From Roseovarius tolerans (GTDB lineage: Bacteria; Pseudomonadota; Alphaproteobacteria; Rhodobacterales; Rhodobacteraceae), in assembly GCF_900109855.1 (NCBI RefSeq), contig NZ_FOBO01000011.1:62001-126000 (forward strand): 64,000 nt of DNA, in the 5' to 3' direction. This document shows positions 27,399-34,738 of this stretch, piece after piece. The position numbers and the translations under genes were made by a program. The notes under the pieces were generated by a model. That model did no database searches, was not told the origin of the DNA, and saw nothing but the letters and a program-made list of their open reading frames with translations. Numbering within the stretch: position 1 is the stretch's first letter; each line of letters begins with the position of its first letter.

Positions 27399-27758
27399 AT
27401 GGCTGATGAAGACGTTAAAAACACGTCGCGACGCCGTATGCTGGCGCGACTGGGCCTCTCGGCAGGGGCCGTTTATGTGGCTCCGGTGATGTTGCATCTC
27501 GGTGCTGCGCATGCATCAGGCGGCGGTGGCGGCTCTGGTGGTGGCGGTGGTGGCTCCGGTGGAGGCGGTGGCGGCTCCGGCGGCGGTGGCTCGGGTGGCG
27601 GCCGCGGTGGTGGATCCGGTGGCTCGGGTGGAGGTCGCGGGGCGCGCGGTGGGTCTGGGCCGTCCGGCGGCGGCCGTGGCCGCAGGGGTGGTGGCAATCT
27701 TGGTGGTCTTGGCCGTGCCGTTCGCGGCGCGGCGCGCGGTCTTGGTATCAATTTCTGA
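27399..27758 (+). CDS. Glycine-rich secreted peptide with twin-arginine-like signal (putative modified peptide)
   Basis: 119 residues from ATG 27399, with AAGGAG 8 nt upstream. The N-terminus has SRRRMLARLGLSAGAVYVAP followed by VML and an Ala-His-Ala region near residue 38, a Tat-like signal that could be cleaved after AHA. The rest is almost only Gly, Ser and Arg: several (G)5-6-S units, then GGGRGG, RGARGGSG and a C-terminal LGRAVRGAARGLGINF that could form an amphipathic helix. No Cys. The stop is one base before the ATG of an HprK-PqqD protein (TGAGATG), so the pair is one translational unit. By analogy with RiPP systems it could be the substrate, with serines as targets; this is inference. 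Confidence 0.72.
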   Translation: MADEDVKNTSRRRMLARLGLSAGAVYVAPVMLHLGAAHASGGGGGSGGGGGGSGGGGGGSGGGGSGGGRGGGSGGSGGGRGARGGSGPSGGGRGRRGGGNLGGLGRAVRGAARGLGINF

Positions 27759-27759
27759 G

Positions 27760-29019
27760 ATGCCGCGGAGTGACACCAACGCTGCGGACGAGGGGGCGCG
27801 CATTCTGCGTGCCCCCGCCTCTGGGGTCGCTCGCCTGTCGATTCCGGCTGCGCAACATGCGCTGGAGTTGCTTGATTGCGATGCAATTCCCGACGCTCTG
27901 TCGACGGTGATGCCGGACTGGGCGTTCGCGGCGTGCCCGGATGAGAAGCATGAGGAAACTTGCGCCTCTGTAATCCGGATGCAGGCCGATGGCCGCTATA
28001 GTTTCCGCTCGCGCTGGGGGCGAGACGCGCTGACCGGGCTTGGTTTGGCGGGAGCCACTTGCGGTGCGGTGGCCGATATCACGCAGGCCTATCTGGATGC
28101 GCGGCCCGGTCTGCTGGGCCTGCATTGCGGTGCTGTGCGGATTGACGGCCAGCTTGTGATTTTCACCGGCCCCTACAGGGCTGGCAAGACGACGCTTGTC
28201 ACCCGCCTTGGGATGGAGACGGGCACCGAGCTTTTCTGTGACGACGTGCTGCCGGTGGAGCCGGGTGGAGAGGCGGTCGCGCTGGGGATTCAGCCACGCC
28301 TGCGTTTGCCGTTGCCTGATGGTATTGCGGTGCCGTTCCGGCGCCAAGCCACGCGAAGCATCACGCTATACGATCACCGCTACGGCTATGTCGCGCTGCC
28401 GGGTCAGGCCCCGCTTGGAACGCGCGCCCCGCTTGCGGCGGTGGTTGTCCTCACGCGGCAGGAGGGGATGCCTGCGCGGTTTTCCCGGCTGCGCGCCGAA
28501 GACGGGGCGGCATGTCTTATCCGCCAGAACATTGCCGATCCCGGCGACATGACTGCGCATTACGACGAAATAGCCGGTATGGTGGAGAGGCTGCCCTGCG
28601 TCGCGCTTGAGTATTCGAACCTCGAAGAGGCTGTGGCCCTTGTTCGTGCGGCCTTTGCGGGTGGCCGGAGACCGGAGGCATGGGTGGACAGGCGCGCCGA
28701 ATGCCGGGTCGCGCCTGAAGCGGCGGAGGCCGTGCCGGCAGCCCTTGACCACCGCTTCAAGCGGTCGAGCGGCGTGATAGAACGGGTGATCGGTGCCGAC
28801 ATGTTCCTGTGGCATATCGATAGCCGCGAGTTTTACAGGCTGAACGCCGTGGGAGGGGCCGTCTGGACCCTGCTGGAGAATCGGGTGACGGGTCAGGAGA
28901 TCGCCGATCTGCTCTGCGAGGTATTCCACGGCATGGGGCACGATCTGATCGCGGCAGACGTGGCGCGGCTGCTGGGGCCGATGATCGCGCGGGGGCTGGT
29001 CGAGAGCGAGAGTGCCTGA
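27760..29019 (+). CDS. HprK-like kinase fused to a PqqD-type peptide-recognition domain
   Basis: 419 residues from ATG 27760. The frame is open back to 27502, but that part overlaps the glycine-rich gene. Residues about 110-300 form an HPr-kinase-like P-loop domain: LHCGAV (121-126), Walker A GPYRAGKTT (137-145) and FCDDVLPV (159-166) with the paired aspartates. Residues about 333-419 are PqqD-like: FYRLNAVGGAVWTLLENRVT, then EIADLLCEVF and a final VARLLGPMIARGLVE. PqqD domains bind leader peptides of RiPPs; HprK relatives phosphorylate Ser, for example in some lasso peptide tails. The fusion with the neighbouring glycine-rich peptide gene suggests a Ser-kinase/escort for that peptide. No radical SAM, protease or transporter gene adjoins. 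Confidence 0.8.
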   Translation: MPRSDTNAADEGARILRAPASGVARLSIPAAQHALELLDCDAIPDALSTVMPDWAFAACPDEKHEETCASVIRMQADGRYSFRSRWGRDALTGLGLAGATCGAVADITQAYLDARPGLLGLHCGAVRIDGQLVIFTGPYRAGKTTLVTRLGMETGTELFCDDVLPVEPGGEAVALGIQPRLRLPLPDGIAVPFRRQATRSITLYDHRYGYVALPGQAPLGTRAPLAAVVVLTRQEGMPARFSRLRAEDGAACLIRQNIADPGDMTAHYDEIAGMVERLPCVALEYSNLEEAVALVRAAFAGGRRPEAWVDRRAECRVAPEAAEAVPAALDHRFKRSSGVIERVIGADMFLWHIDSREFYRLNAVGGAVWTLLENRVTGQEIADLLCEVFHGMGHDLIAADVARLLGPMIARGLVESESA

Positions 29020-29028
29020 CCTGCCGCG

Positions 29029-29676
29029 TCAGAGCCGCACGCCGGTGCCCTGCAGGACGCCGTGTTCCAGCGCGTAGCGGGTCAGGCCTGCAGTCGAGGA
29101 AATGCCCAGCTTGCGCTTGATGTTCTTGCGGTGGGTTTCGACCGTGCGCACCGAGATGTCGAGCGTCTCGGCCACCTCGCGGTTGGATTTGCCCTGCGCC
29201 AGTTGCAGCAGGATGGTCTGTTCGCGATTGGTCAGCTGTTCGCGGTCGGGCGCGGTGAATGGTGCAAGCGAGCCCTGTGCACCGGTGCAGAGATACCGCT
29301 GCCCGGCCATGACCGCGTCGATGGCGCGCTTGATCTCGTCGGTGGGCACGTCCTTGAGCACGTAGCCCGCAGCCCCGTGGCTGAGCGCCGAGGAGATGTA
29401 TTCGGGGCTGTCATGCATGCTGAGGATCAGGATGCGGGTGCCGGGGCGGCGCTCCAGCAGGAGTTCGGCGGTCGACAGCCCGCCCAGCCCCGGCATGTTG
29501 AGGTCGAGCAGGATCACGTCGGGGGCGAGATGTTCGACCCGGTCGATGATCTCCTGCCCGGTGCTGCAGGTGGCGATCACCGCGACATCGTCATAGCTCT
29601 CTAGGATCGACTGGATGCCTTCGGCGACCATCGGGTGGTCGTCGACAATCACGATGCGGATCGGGGATGTGGTCAT
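29029..29676 (-). CDS. NarL/FixJ-family response regulator
   Basis: 215 residues. Receiver domain with the acidic pair Asp12-Asp13 and phospho-acceptor Asp58 in LLDLNMPG, lysine in YVLKDVP, then a LuxR-type helix-turn-helix (about 148-210) with LTNREQTILLQLAQGKSNRE and TVETHRKNIKRKLG. Its ATG overlaps the stop of the sensor kinase gene by 4 nt (29673-29676). The target genes are probably the neighbouring SulP and/or TRAP genes; a 16-bp dyad lies between those (32521-32536). Confidence 0.92.
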   Translation of the reverse strand: MTTSPIRIVIVDDHPMVAEGIQSILESYDDVAVIATCSTGQEIIDRVEHLAPDVILLDLNMPGLGGLSTAELLLERRPGTRILILSMHDSPEYISSALSHGAAGYVLKDVPTDEIKRAIDAVMAGQRYLCTGAQGSLAPFTAPDREQLTNREQTILLQLAQGKSNREVAETLDISVRTVETHRKNIKRKLGISSTAGLTRYALEHGVLQGTGVRL

Positions 29677-31106
29677 GCCTGTGCCTTTGTTTTCGGGGCG
29701 GGATCGGGTTGGCCTTGCGGTTTCAGCAGGTGGGTCAGCGGGACCGAGGCCTCGATCCCGGTGCCCGATTTCGAGGAGGTGATGCGCAGGGTGCCGTCAA
29801 GCTGGTCAATGCGTTCCTGCATGTTGCGCAGCCCGAGGCCGCTGCTGCCGCCCTGCCGGGCCTGTGCCTCGTCGAGGCCGCAGCCGTTGTCGGTGATCCG
29901 CAGGGTGGCCCCGTTGAGGTGGCCGCGCACGTCAATCGCCACATGGGTCGCGCCGGAATGGCGCTCGATATTGGTGAGCGCCTCCTGCGCCACGCGGTAG
30001 AGCGCGATCTTGGCCTCGTCATCGAGCCGATTGCGAAAGACCACGGTGGTGAACTCGGTCTCGATGCCGGTGCGTTTGCCGAAATCCTCGGCCAGCGCCT
30101 TGATCGCGGGCCCCAGCCCGAGATCGTCGAGCACGCCGGGGCGCAGGTCGCGGCTGATGCGGCGCACCTCCTGGATGGCACCCGAGAGGTGGGTGATGCC
30201 ACGCTCCAGCGTGTCGGCGGCGCGCGCGTCGCCCGCCGCCAGCCGCCGCTTGGCGGTGTCGAGCGCGTAGCGCACGCCGACGAGGATCTGGCTGATCCCG
30301 TCATGCAGTTCGCGCGCGACGCGGCCGCGCTCCTCTTCCTGCGCGTCGAACACCCGCTGGGTCAGCCGCTTGAGCTTGGCATCGGCGAGGCGGCGTTCGC
30401 GGATGTTGATGAACAGGCCCGAGACGAAGACGAAGAGCAGCGCCGCAAGCATCGCCGCCCCGATATAGAGAAAGGTGCGTTCGACCCGGGCCTCGACCTT
30501 TTCGCGCGACTTGGCGACGGTGGCGACGACATCGTCGATGAAGACGCCGGTGCCGATGGCCCATCGCCAGTCCTGAAGCCCCGCCACATAGGCCACCATC
30601 TGTGCGCGTTCGCCGGTCGAGGGTTTGGGCCATTCATAGCTGTGATAGCCGCCGCCCGAGCGCGCCAGCCGGATCAGTTCGTCGGTGATTGGGCGGCCCG
30701 AGGGATCTTCGAGCCCGGTCCAGTTGCGCCCGATGAGTTCGGTGCGGCGCGGGCTGACCAGATTGGTGCCCTCGTAATCGTAGACGAAGAAATAGCCGTC
30801 CTGCCCATAAAGCATGCCCGCGAGGATCTGTGTGACCAGCAGCTTGGCGCGGTCGTCATTGGGGGCGGCGCGGCCGTAGATATTCACGAAGGCGGTGCGC
30901 GCGATGGAGAGGTAATTCTTGAGTTCCGCGCGCTTGGCCTCGATCAGCTGCGCCTCCAGCGTCTCGATCTCGCGTTCCGCCAGTTGCCGCGATTGCAGCG
31001 TCACCACGACCGAGATTGCCACCGCCGTCAGGATCAGTGGCAGCGTCGCGATCAGGAAAAGCTTTTGCCCGTAATTGAGGCGCAGGCGGGAGATGAGCTG
31101 TCTCAT
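29673..31106 (-). CDS. Cache-domain sensor histidine kinase (HisKA_3)
   Basis: 477 residues. One transmembrane helix at about 17-37, a periplasmic single Cache domain (about 38-205; GQDGYFFVYDYEGTNLVSPR), a second helix at 212-234, then HisKA_3 with the phospho-acceptor His268 in RVARELHDGISQ, and a HATPase domain ending in ITDNGCGLDEAQARQ and GLRNMQERI. Such Cache kinases sense small carboxylates or amino acids and pair with LuxR-type regulators, as the gene downstream does. The same arrangement controls monocarboxylate transport (mctSR-type) in other alphaproteobacteria; that link is inference. Confidence 0.9.
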   Translation of the reverse strand: MRQLISRLRLNYGQKLFLIATLPLILTAVAISVVVTLQSRQLAEREIETLEAQLIEAKRAELKNYLSIARTAFVNIYGRAAPNDDRAKLLVTQILAGMLYGQDGYFFVYDYEGTNLVSPRRTELIGRNWTGLEDPSGRPITDELIRLARSGGGYHSYEWPKPSTGERAQMVAYVAGLQDWRWAIGTGVFIDDVVATVAKSREKVEARVERTFLYIGAAMLAALLFVFVSGLFINIRERRLADAKLKRLTQRVFDAQEEERGRVARELHDGISQILVGVRYALDTAKRRLAAGDARAADTLERGITHLSGAIQEVRRISRDLRPGVLDDLGLGPAIKALAEDFGKRTGIETEFTTVVFRNRLDDEAKIALYRVAQEALTNIERHSGATHVAIDVRGHLNGATLRITDNGCGLDEAQARQGGSSGLGLRNMQERIDQLDGTLRITSSKSGTGIEASVPLTHLLKPQGQPDPAPKTKAQA

Positions 31107-31153
31107 GGTTCAGCGATACGGCGAAACCCGCGCGATATCCAGTATTTCGCGCC

Positions 31154-32416
31154 TCACCGGTGGGGCGTGTCCCAGTCGGCGGGCGGCACGTTGCGCCGCC
31201 GCAGCCGCAGCGCGAGGCCGAGCGCCACGCCGGTGCCGATGGCGACGGTCAGATCCGCCAGCACGGTCAGGACGAGGGTCAGCAGCAAGAGCGCCAGATC
31301 GGCGCGGGGCAGGGCCATGTAGCCGCGCCATTTCTGCGGCTCTGCCATGTTCCACGCGGTCAGGATCAGCAGGCCCGCCAGCGCGGGCATCGCAAGATAG
31401 CCCGCAAGCGGGGCGGCGAGCAGCATCACGATCAGGATGGTGAGCGCGTGCACCATGCCCGCCACGGGGGTAAGCCCGCCTGCGCGCACGTTGGTTGCGG
31501 TGCGCGCGATGGCCCCGGTGGCGGGCAGCCCGCCGAAGAGGGCCGAGCCGATATTGGCCGCGCCGCCTGCGATCACCTCGGCATTGGGGCGGTATCTGCC
31601 GCCGATCATCCGGTCGGCGACCGAGGCCGACAGCAGCGATTCCACGCCTGCGAGGAACGCGATCACGAGGGCGGAGGGCAAAAGTTCGGTCAGCCGCGCG
31701 AGGCTGATATCGGGCAGGGCGGGCGTGGGCAGGGTCGCGGGCAGTGCGCCGTAGCGCGCGCCGAGCGTGTCCACCGGCAGGTGCCACAGCGCCACCGCCG
31801 CCGAGGCGGCACCGACCGCCACGATGAGGCCGGGATAGCGCGGGGCGGCGCGACGCAGGGCGACGATCAGGATCATGGTGCCGAGGCCGGTCATCAGGGC
31901 CGGGGCGCTCAGCGTGTCGCGCGCCTGCCAGAGCACCGCGATTTTGTCGAGGAACTCGCCCGGCAGGTCTTCGGTTGTCAGGCCGAGCAGGTCGCGGATC
32001 TGGCTGGTGGCGATGATGATCGCTATGCCGATGGTGAAGCCGTGGATCACCGGCTCTGGTATGTGCCGCACGAGGTTGCCTGCGCGCAGCGCGCCCGCGA
32101 TCAGCAGGATCGCCCCCGCCATCAGCGTGGCGAGGACAAGCCCGTCATGGCCGTGTTCGGCGATGACGCCGTAGACCACGACGATGAACGCCCCCGTCGG
32201 CCCGCCGATCTGCACCCGGCTGCCGCCGAGTGCCGAAATCAGGAAGCCGCCGATGATCGCCGTGGTCAGCCCGGTGGCGGGCTCCGCGCCCGAGGCGATG
32301 GCGATGGCGATGCTGAGCGGCAGCGCCACCATCGCGACGGTGATCCCGGCCAGCACATCGGTGCGCAGCATCGCGGCGGTATAGCCGGGCAGGGTGCTGA
32401 GGATCTTGGGCTTCAT
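31154..32416 (-). CDS. SulP-family anion transporter lacking a STAS domain
   Basis: 420 residues from ATG 32416; upstream in-frame codons carry no ribosome site. About 10-12 hydrophobic segments cover the whole length, with the SulP core LAGITVAMVALPLSIAIAIA near residue 20 and QIGGPTGAFIVVVYG near 75. SulP transporters normally end in a 100-residue cytosolic STAS domain; this protein stops after the last helix in a short basic tail. Substrates in the family range from sulfate to bicarbonate and dicarboxylates. It is 47 nt upstream of the kinase gene on the same strand, so the three are probably one operon. Confidence 0.85.
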   Translation of the reverse strand: MKPKILSTLPGYTAAMLRTDVLAGITVAMVALPLSIAIAIASGAEPATGLTTAIIGGFLISALGGSRVQIGGPTGAFIVVVYGVIAEHGHDGLVLATLMAGAILLIAGALRAGNLVRHIPEPVIHGFTIGIAIIIATSQIRDLLGLTTEDLPGEFLDKIAVLWQARDTLSAPALMTGLGTMILIVALRRAAPRYPGLIVAVGAASAAVALWHLPVDTLGARYGALPATLPTPALPDISLARLTELLPSALVIAFLAGVESLLSASVADRMIGGRYRPNAEVIAGGAANIGSALFGGLPATGAIARTATNVRAGGLTPVAGMVHALTILIVMLLAAPLAGYLAMPALAGLLILTAWNMAEPQKWRGYMALPRADLALLLLTLVLTVLADLTVAIGTGVALGLALRLRRRNVPPADWDTPHR

Positions 32417-32520
32417 GGACCTGTTCAACACCTGTGGTGCGGCCTGATCAAGCGCCAATCCGGTGATTGCGGGATCCGCACGCGCAACGCGCGAAGAATT
32501 TACCGGGAAAATGTGCCCTC

Positions 32521-32536
32521 TACGCAGTACTAGGTA
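32521..32536. promoter_or_regulatory. Candidate operator TACGCAGTACTAGGTA
   Basis: TAC-NN-AGTACT-NN-GTA, symmetrical at 12 of 16 positions, in the divergent gap between SulP and the TRAP binding protein, about 100 nt before the latter's start. A LuxR-type regulator next door makes it a plausible site. A GCCGCC/GGCGGC hairpin (32590-32609) lies nearer the gene. Confidence 0.4.
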
Positions 32537-32638
32537 TTTGCAGACATTGAAGCGCTGTCTAAGGTCAGCGCACTTTAGAGGGTCCGGGTGCCGCCGGAGC
32601 GAGGGCGGCATCTTTCATAATGGGGAGGAAAACCAATA

Positions 32639-33721
32639 ATGGATCGTCGTTCTTTTCTGAAAAATACTGCTCTGGGTGGCTCTGCCGCCGCCGCAACAAC
32701 GCTGGCCGCACCGGCCTATGCGCAAGGCAATCGCACGCTGACCATGGTCACCACATGGGGCCGGGGTCTGGCCGGTGTGTTCGACGCCGCACAGCGCGCC
32801 GCCGACAACATCAACGGCATGGCCGATGGCGCATTGACCATCGAGGTCAAGGGTGCCGGTGAACTGGTGGGCGCCTTCGAGGTGTTCGACGCGGTGACCG
32901 CCGGTCAGGCCGATCTCTATCACGGGGCGGATTATTATTTCGTGGGTCAGCACCCGGCCTATGCGTTCTTTACCTCGGTGCCGTTCGGGATGACCGCGCA
33001 GGAACTGGTGAACTGGTACTACCACGGTGAGGGCGCGGCGTTCCACGATGAGCTGGGCGAGATTTTCGGCCTCAAGTCGTTCCTTGCGGGCAATACCGGC
33101 GCGCAGGCCGGTGGCTGGTTCTCGAAAGAGATCAACGGGCCCGAGGATTTCAACGGTCTGAAGTTCCGGATGCCGGGCCTGGGCGGTCTGGCGCTGGGCA
33201 AGCTGGGCGCATCGGTGCAGAACCTGCCCGGGTCGGAAGTGTATCAGGCGCTGGCCTCGGGGGCCATCGACGGCACCGAGTGGATCGGCCCCTGGGCGGA
33301 CGAAAAGGCCGGGTTCCAGGAGATCACCAAGACCTATTACACCGCCGGGTTCCACGAGCCGGGCGCGGGTCTGTCGATCGGCATGAACCGCGACGTGTTC
33401 AACGAACTGACGCCGGCGCAGCAGAAGATGGTCGAGATCGGCTGTGCAGAGGCGCATCAGTGGAACCTCGCGCAGTTCCTGTCCAATAACGGTGCGGCGC
33501 TGCAGCGTCTGCAATCGGCCGGTGTCAAGACGATGCAGTTTCCCGACAGCGTCTGGGATGCCTTCGGCGAAGCATCGAACGCCGTGCATCAGGAGAACAT
33601 GGGCGACGACATCTACAAGCGCGTCTATGACAGCTACATGGCGTCGATGGCCTCTTCGTCGTCGTGGATCCAGAAATCCGACGGTGCCTACACGGCGCAG
33701 CGCGACCGGGTTCTGGGCTGA
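32639..33721 (+). CDS. TRAP transporter substrate-binding protein, TakP-like
   Basis: 360 residues, with GGGGAGGA 8 nt before the ATG. The signal starts MDRRSFLKNTALGG, a twin-arginine signal, ending at AYAQ. Family marks of the TakP/2-oxoacid class of DctP proteins: GNTGAQAGGWFSKEIN (about 152-167), MPGLGG and DGTEWIGPWADEKAGFQE (about 213-230), which align by eye with the same blocks of Rhodobacter sphaeroides TakP. The arginine in FRMPG is the usual carboxylate anchor. It is separated from the permease genes by a strong stem-loop, which would give extra binding-protein mRNA. Likely ligand a 2-oxo acid or other monocarboxylate. Confidence 0.9.
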   Translation: MDRRSFLKNTALGGSAAAATTLAAPAYAQGNRTLTMVTTWGRGLAGVFDAAQRAADNINGMADGALTIEVKGAGELVGAFEVFDAVTAGQADLYHGADYYFVGQHPAYAFFTSVPFGMTAQELVNWYYHGEGAAFHDELGEIFGLKSFLAGNTGAQAGGWFSKEINGPEDFNGLKFRMPGLGGLALGKLGASVQNLPGSEVYQALASGAIDGTEWIGPWADEKAGFQEITKTYYTAGFHEPGAGLSIGMNRDVFNELTPAQQKMVEIGCAEAHQWNLAQFLSNNGAALQRLQSAGVKTMQFPDSVWDAFGEASNAVHQENMGDDIYKRVYDSYMASMASSSSWIQKSDGAYTAQRDRVLG

Positions 33722-33746
33722 TCCGCGCCACTAACGCACCATGACA

Positions 33747-33775
33747 GGCAGGCCCCGGCATCTCCGGGGCCTGCC
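33747..33775 (+). terminator. Stem-loop after the TRAP binding-protein gene
   Basis: Perfect 12-bp stem GGCAGGCCCCGG/CCGGGGCCTGCC with a 5-nt loop, followed by ACTTTA. It sits 26 nt after the stop and 59 nt before the permease gene: a partial terminator or 3' protector in the TRAP operon. Confidence 0.8.
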
Positions 33776-33833
33776 ACTTTACCCAACAGGGGGCGTTGCG
33801 ACCCGTCAGAGGCCGCGCGTGTGAGGGGGAGAG

Positions 33834-34724
33834 ATGCTCGACGCTGTTCTCTGGCTGATCCAGAATATCGCCATGGCCTTTTACAACCTTGGCTATGCGC
33901 TGACCCATCCGGGCCTGTGGCTCGACTGGTCGAACAAGGAAGCGATCATGCGGTTCGTCTATTATGGCGGGTCGGTGGAGTTCTTCTTTGTGGCCTTAAC
34001 CGCCTTTCTGGTGATCACCGGGATCGGCATGTGGAAGCACAGCTTTCTATGGGGCTGCGTGCGCGGGCTGGAAGGCTTTGCCAACACGGTGGGGCGCTTT
34101 TTCGCCTGGGCCGGGCTGATCATGGTGATCCAGCAGATCATCATCGTCTTCATTCAACGCATCTTTGCCCGGCCCGATATCGTTCTGGGCTTTGGCATCC
34201 CGCTGCAATTCGACATCAGCTGGTGGGCTGAGGAGCTCAAGCTCTATAACGCGATGATCGTGGCGCTGTGCTGCACCTACACCTTCGTTCAGGGCAACCA
34301 TGTGCGGGTCGATCTGTTCTATGCGCCGGTGCGGCACGGCACCAAAAAGGTGATCGACATGTTCGGCTCGCTCGTCTTCATGATGCCGATGGCGGTGCTG
34401 ACATGGATGTATGGCTGGTATTTCATGTGGCGGCACCTGATCACGCCGAAACCCTCGGCGTCGGACACGCTGGACCGGCTGATCCTCAAGGCGCGGGCGG
34501 TGCGCTGGAATGTCGAGACCATCGGGTTCAGCCCCAACGGGTTCAACGGCTATTTCCTGTTCAAGGTCCTGCTTGTGGCCTTTGCGGGCATGATCTTTCT
34601 GCAGGCCTGCGCGTTTTTCTGGCGCTCCTGGCTGGAATGGAAGGAAGGGCCCGAGAGCCTGAACAAACATCTCGACCGCGACACGCTGGGCGCGGGCGAA
34701 GAAGCCTATGAAGGCACGCATTAA
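33834..34724 (+). CDS. TRAP transporter small permease (DctQ)
   Basis: 296 residues, longer than most DctQ proteins (about 160-220) because of an N-terminal extension with its own hydrophobic segments (near 38-60 and 83-103) before the DctQ core (about 130-250; ALCCTYTFVQGNHVRVDLFY). Long small-permease subunits are usual for the TakP/fcb-type TRAP systems. It spans the inner membrane and pairs with the large permease, which starts 14 nt downstream. GAGGGGGAG precedes the ATG. Intact. Confidence 0.88.
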   Translation: MLDAVLWLIQNIAMAFYNLGYALTHPGLWLDWSNKEAIMRFVYYGGSVEFFFVALTAFLVITGIGMWKHSFLWGCVRGLEGFANTVGRFFAWAGLIMVIQQIIIVFIQRIFARPDIVLGFGIPLQFDISWWAEELKLYNAMIVALCCTYTFVQGNHVRVDLFYAPVRHGTKKVIDMFGSLVFMMPMAVLTWMYGWYFMWRHLITPKPSASDTLDRLILKARAVRWNVETIGFSPNGFNGYFLFKVLLVAFAGMIFLQACAFFWRSWLEWKEGPESLNKHLDRDTLGAGEEAYEGTH

Positions 34725-34738
34725 GGGGACTTTGGGAC

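Noticed and set aside
27502-27759. Upstream in-frame extension of the HprK-PqqD protein
   Set aside because: Overlaps the glycine-rich gene in another frame, low complexity; ATG 27760 follows the stop by one base.
27473-27886. Proline-rich minus-strand ORF
   Set aside because: Exact shadow of the glycine-rich gene (GGN/CCN complement); no start signals.
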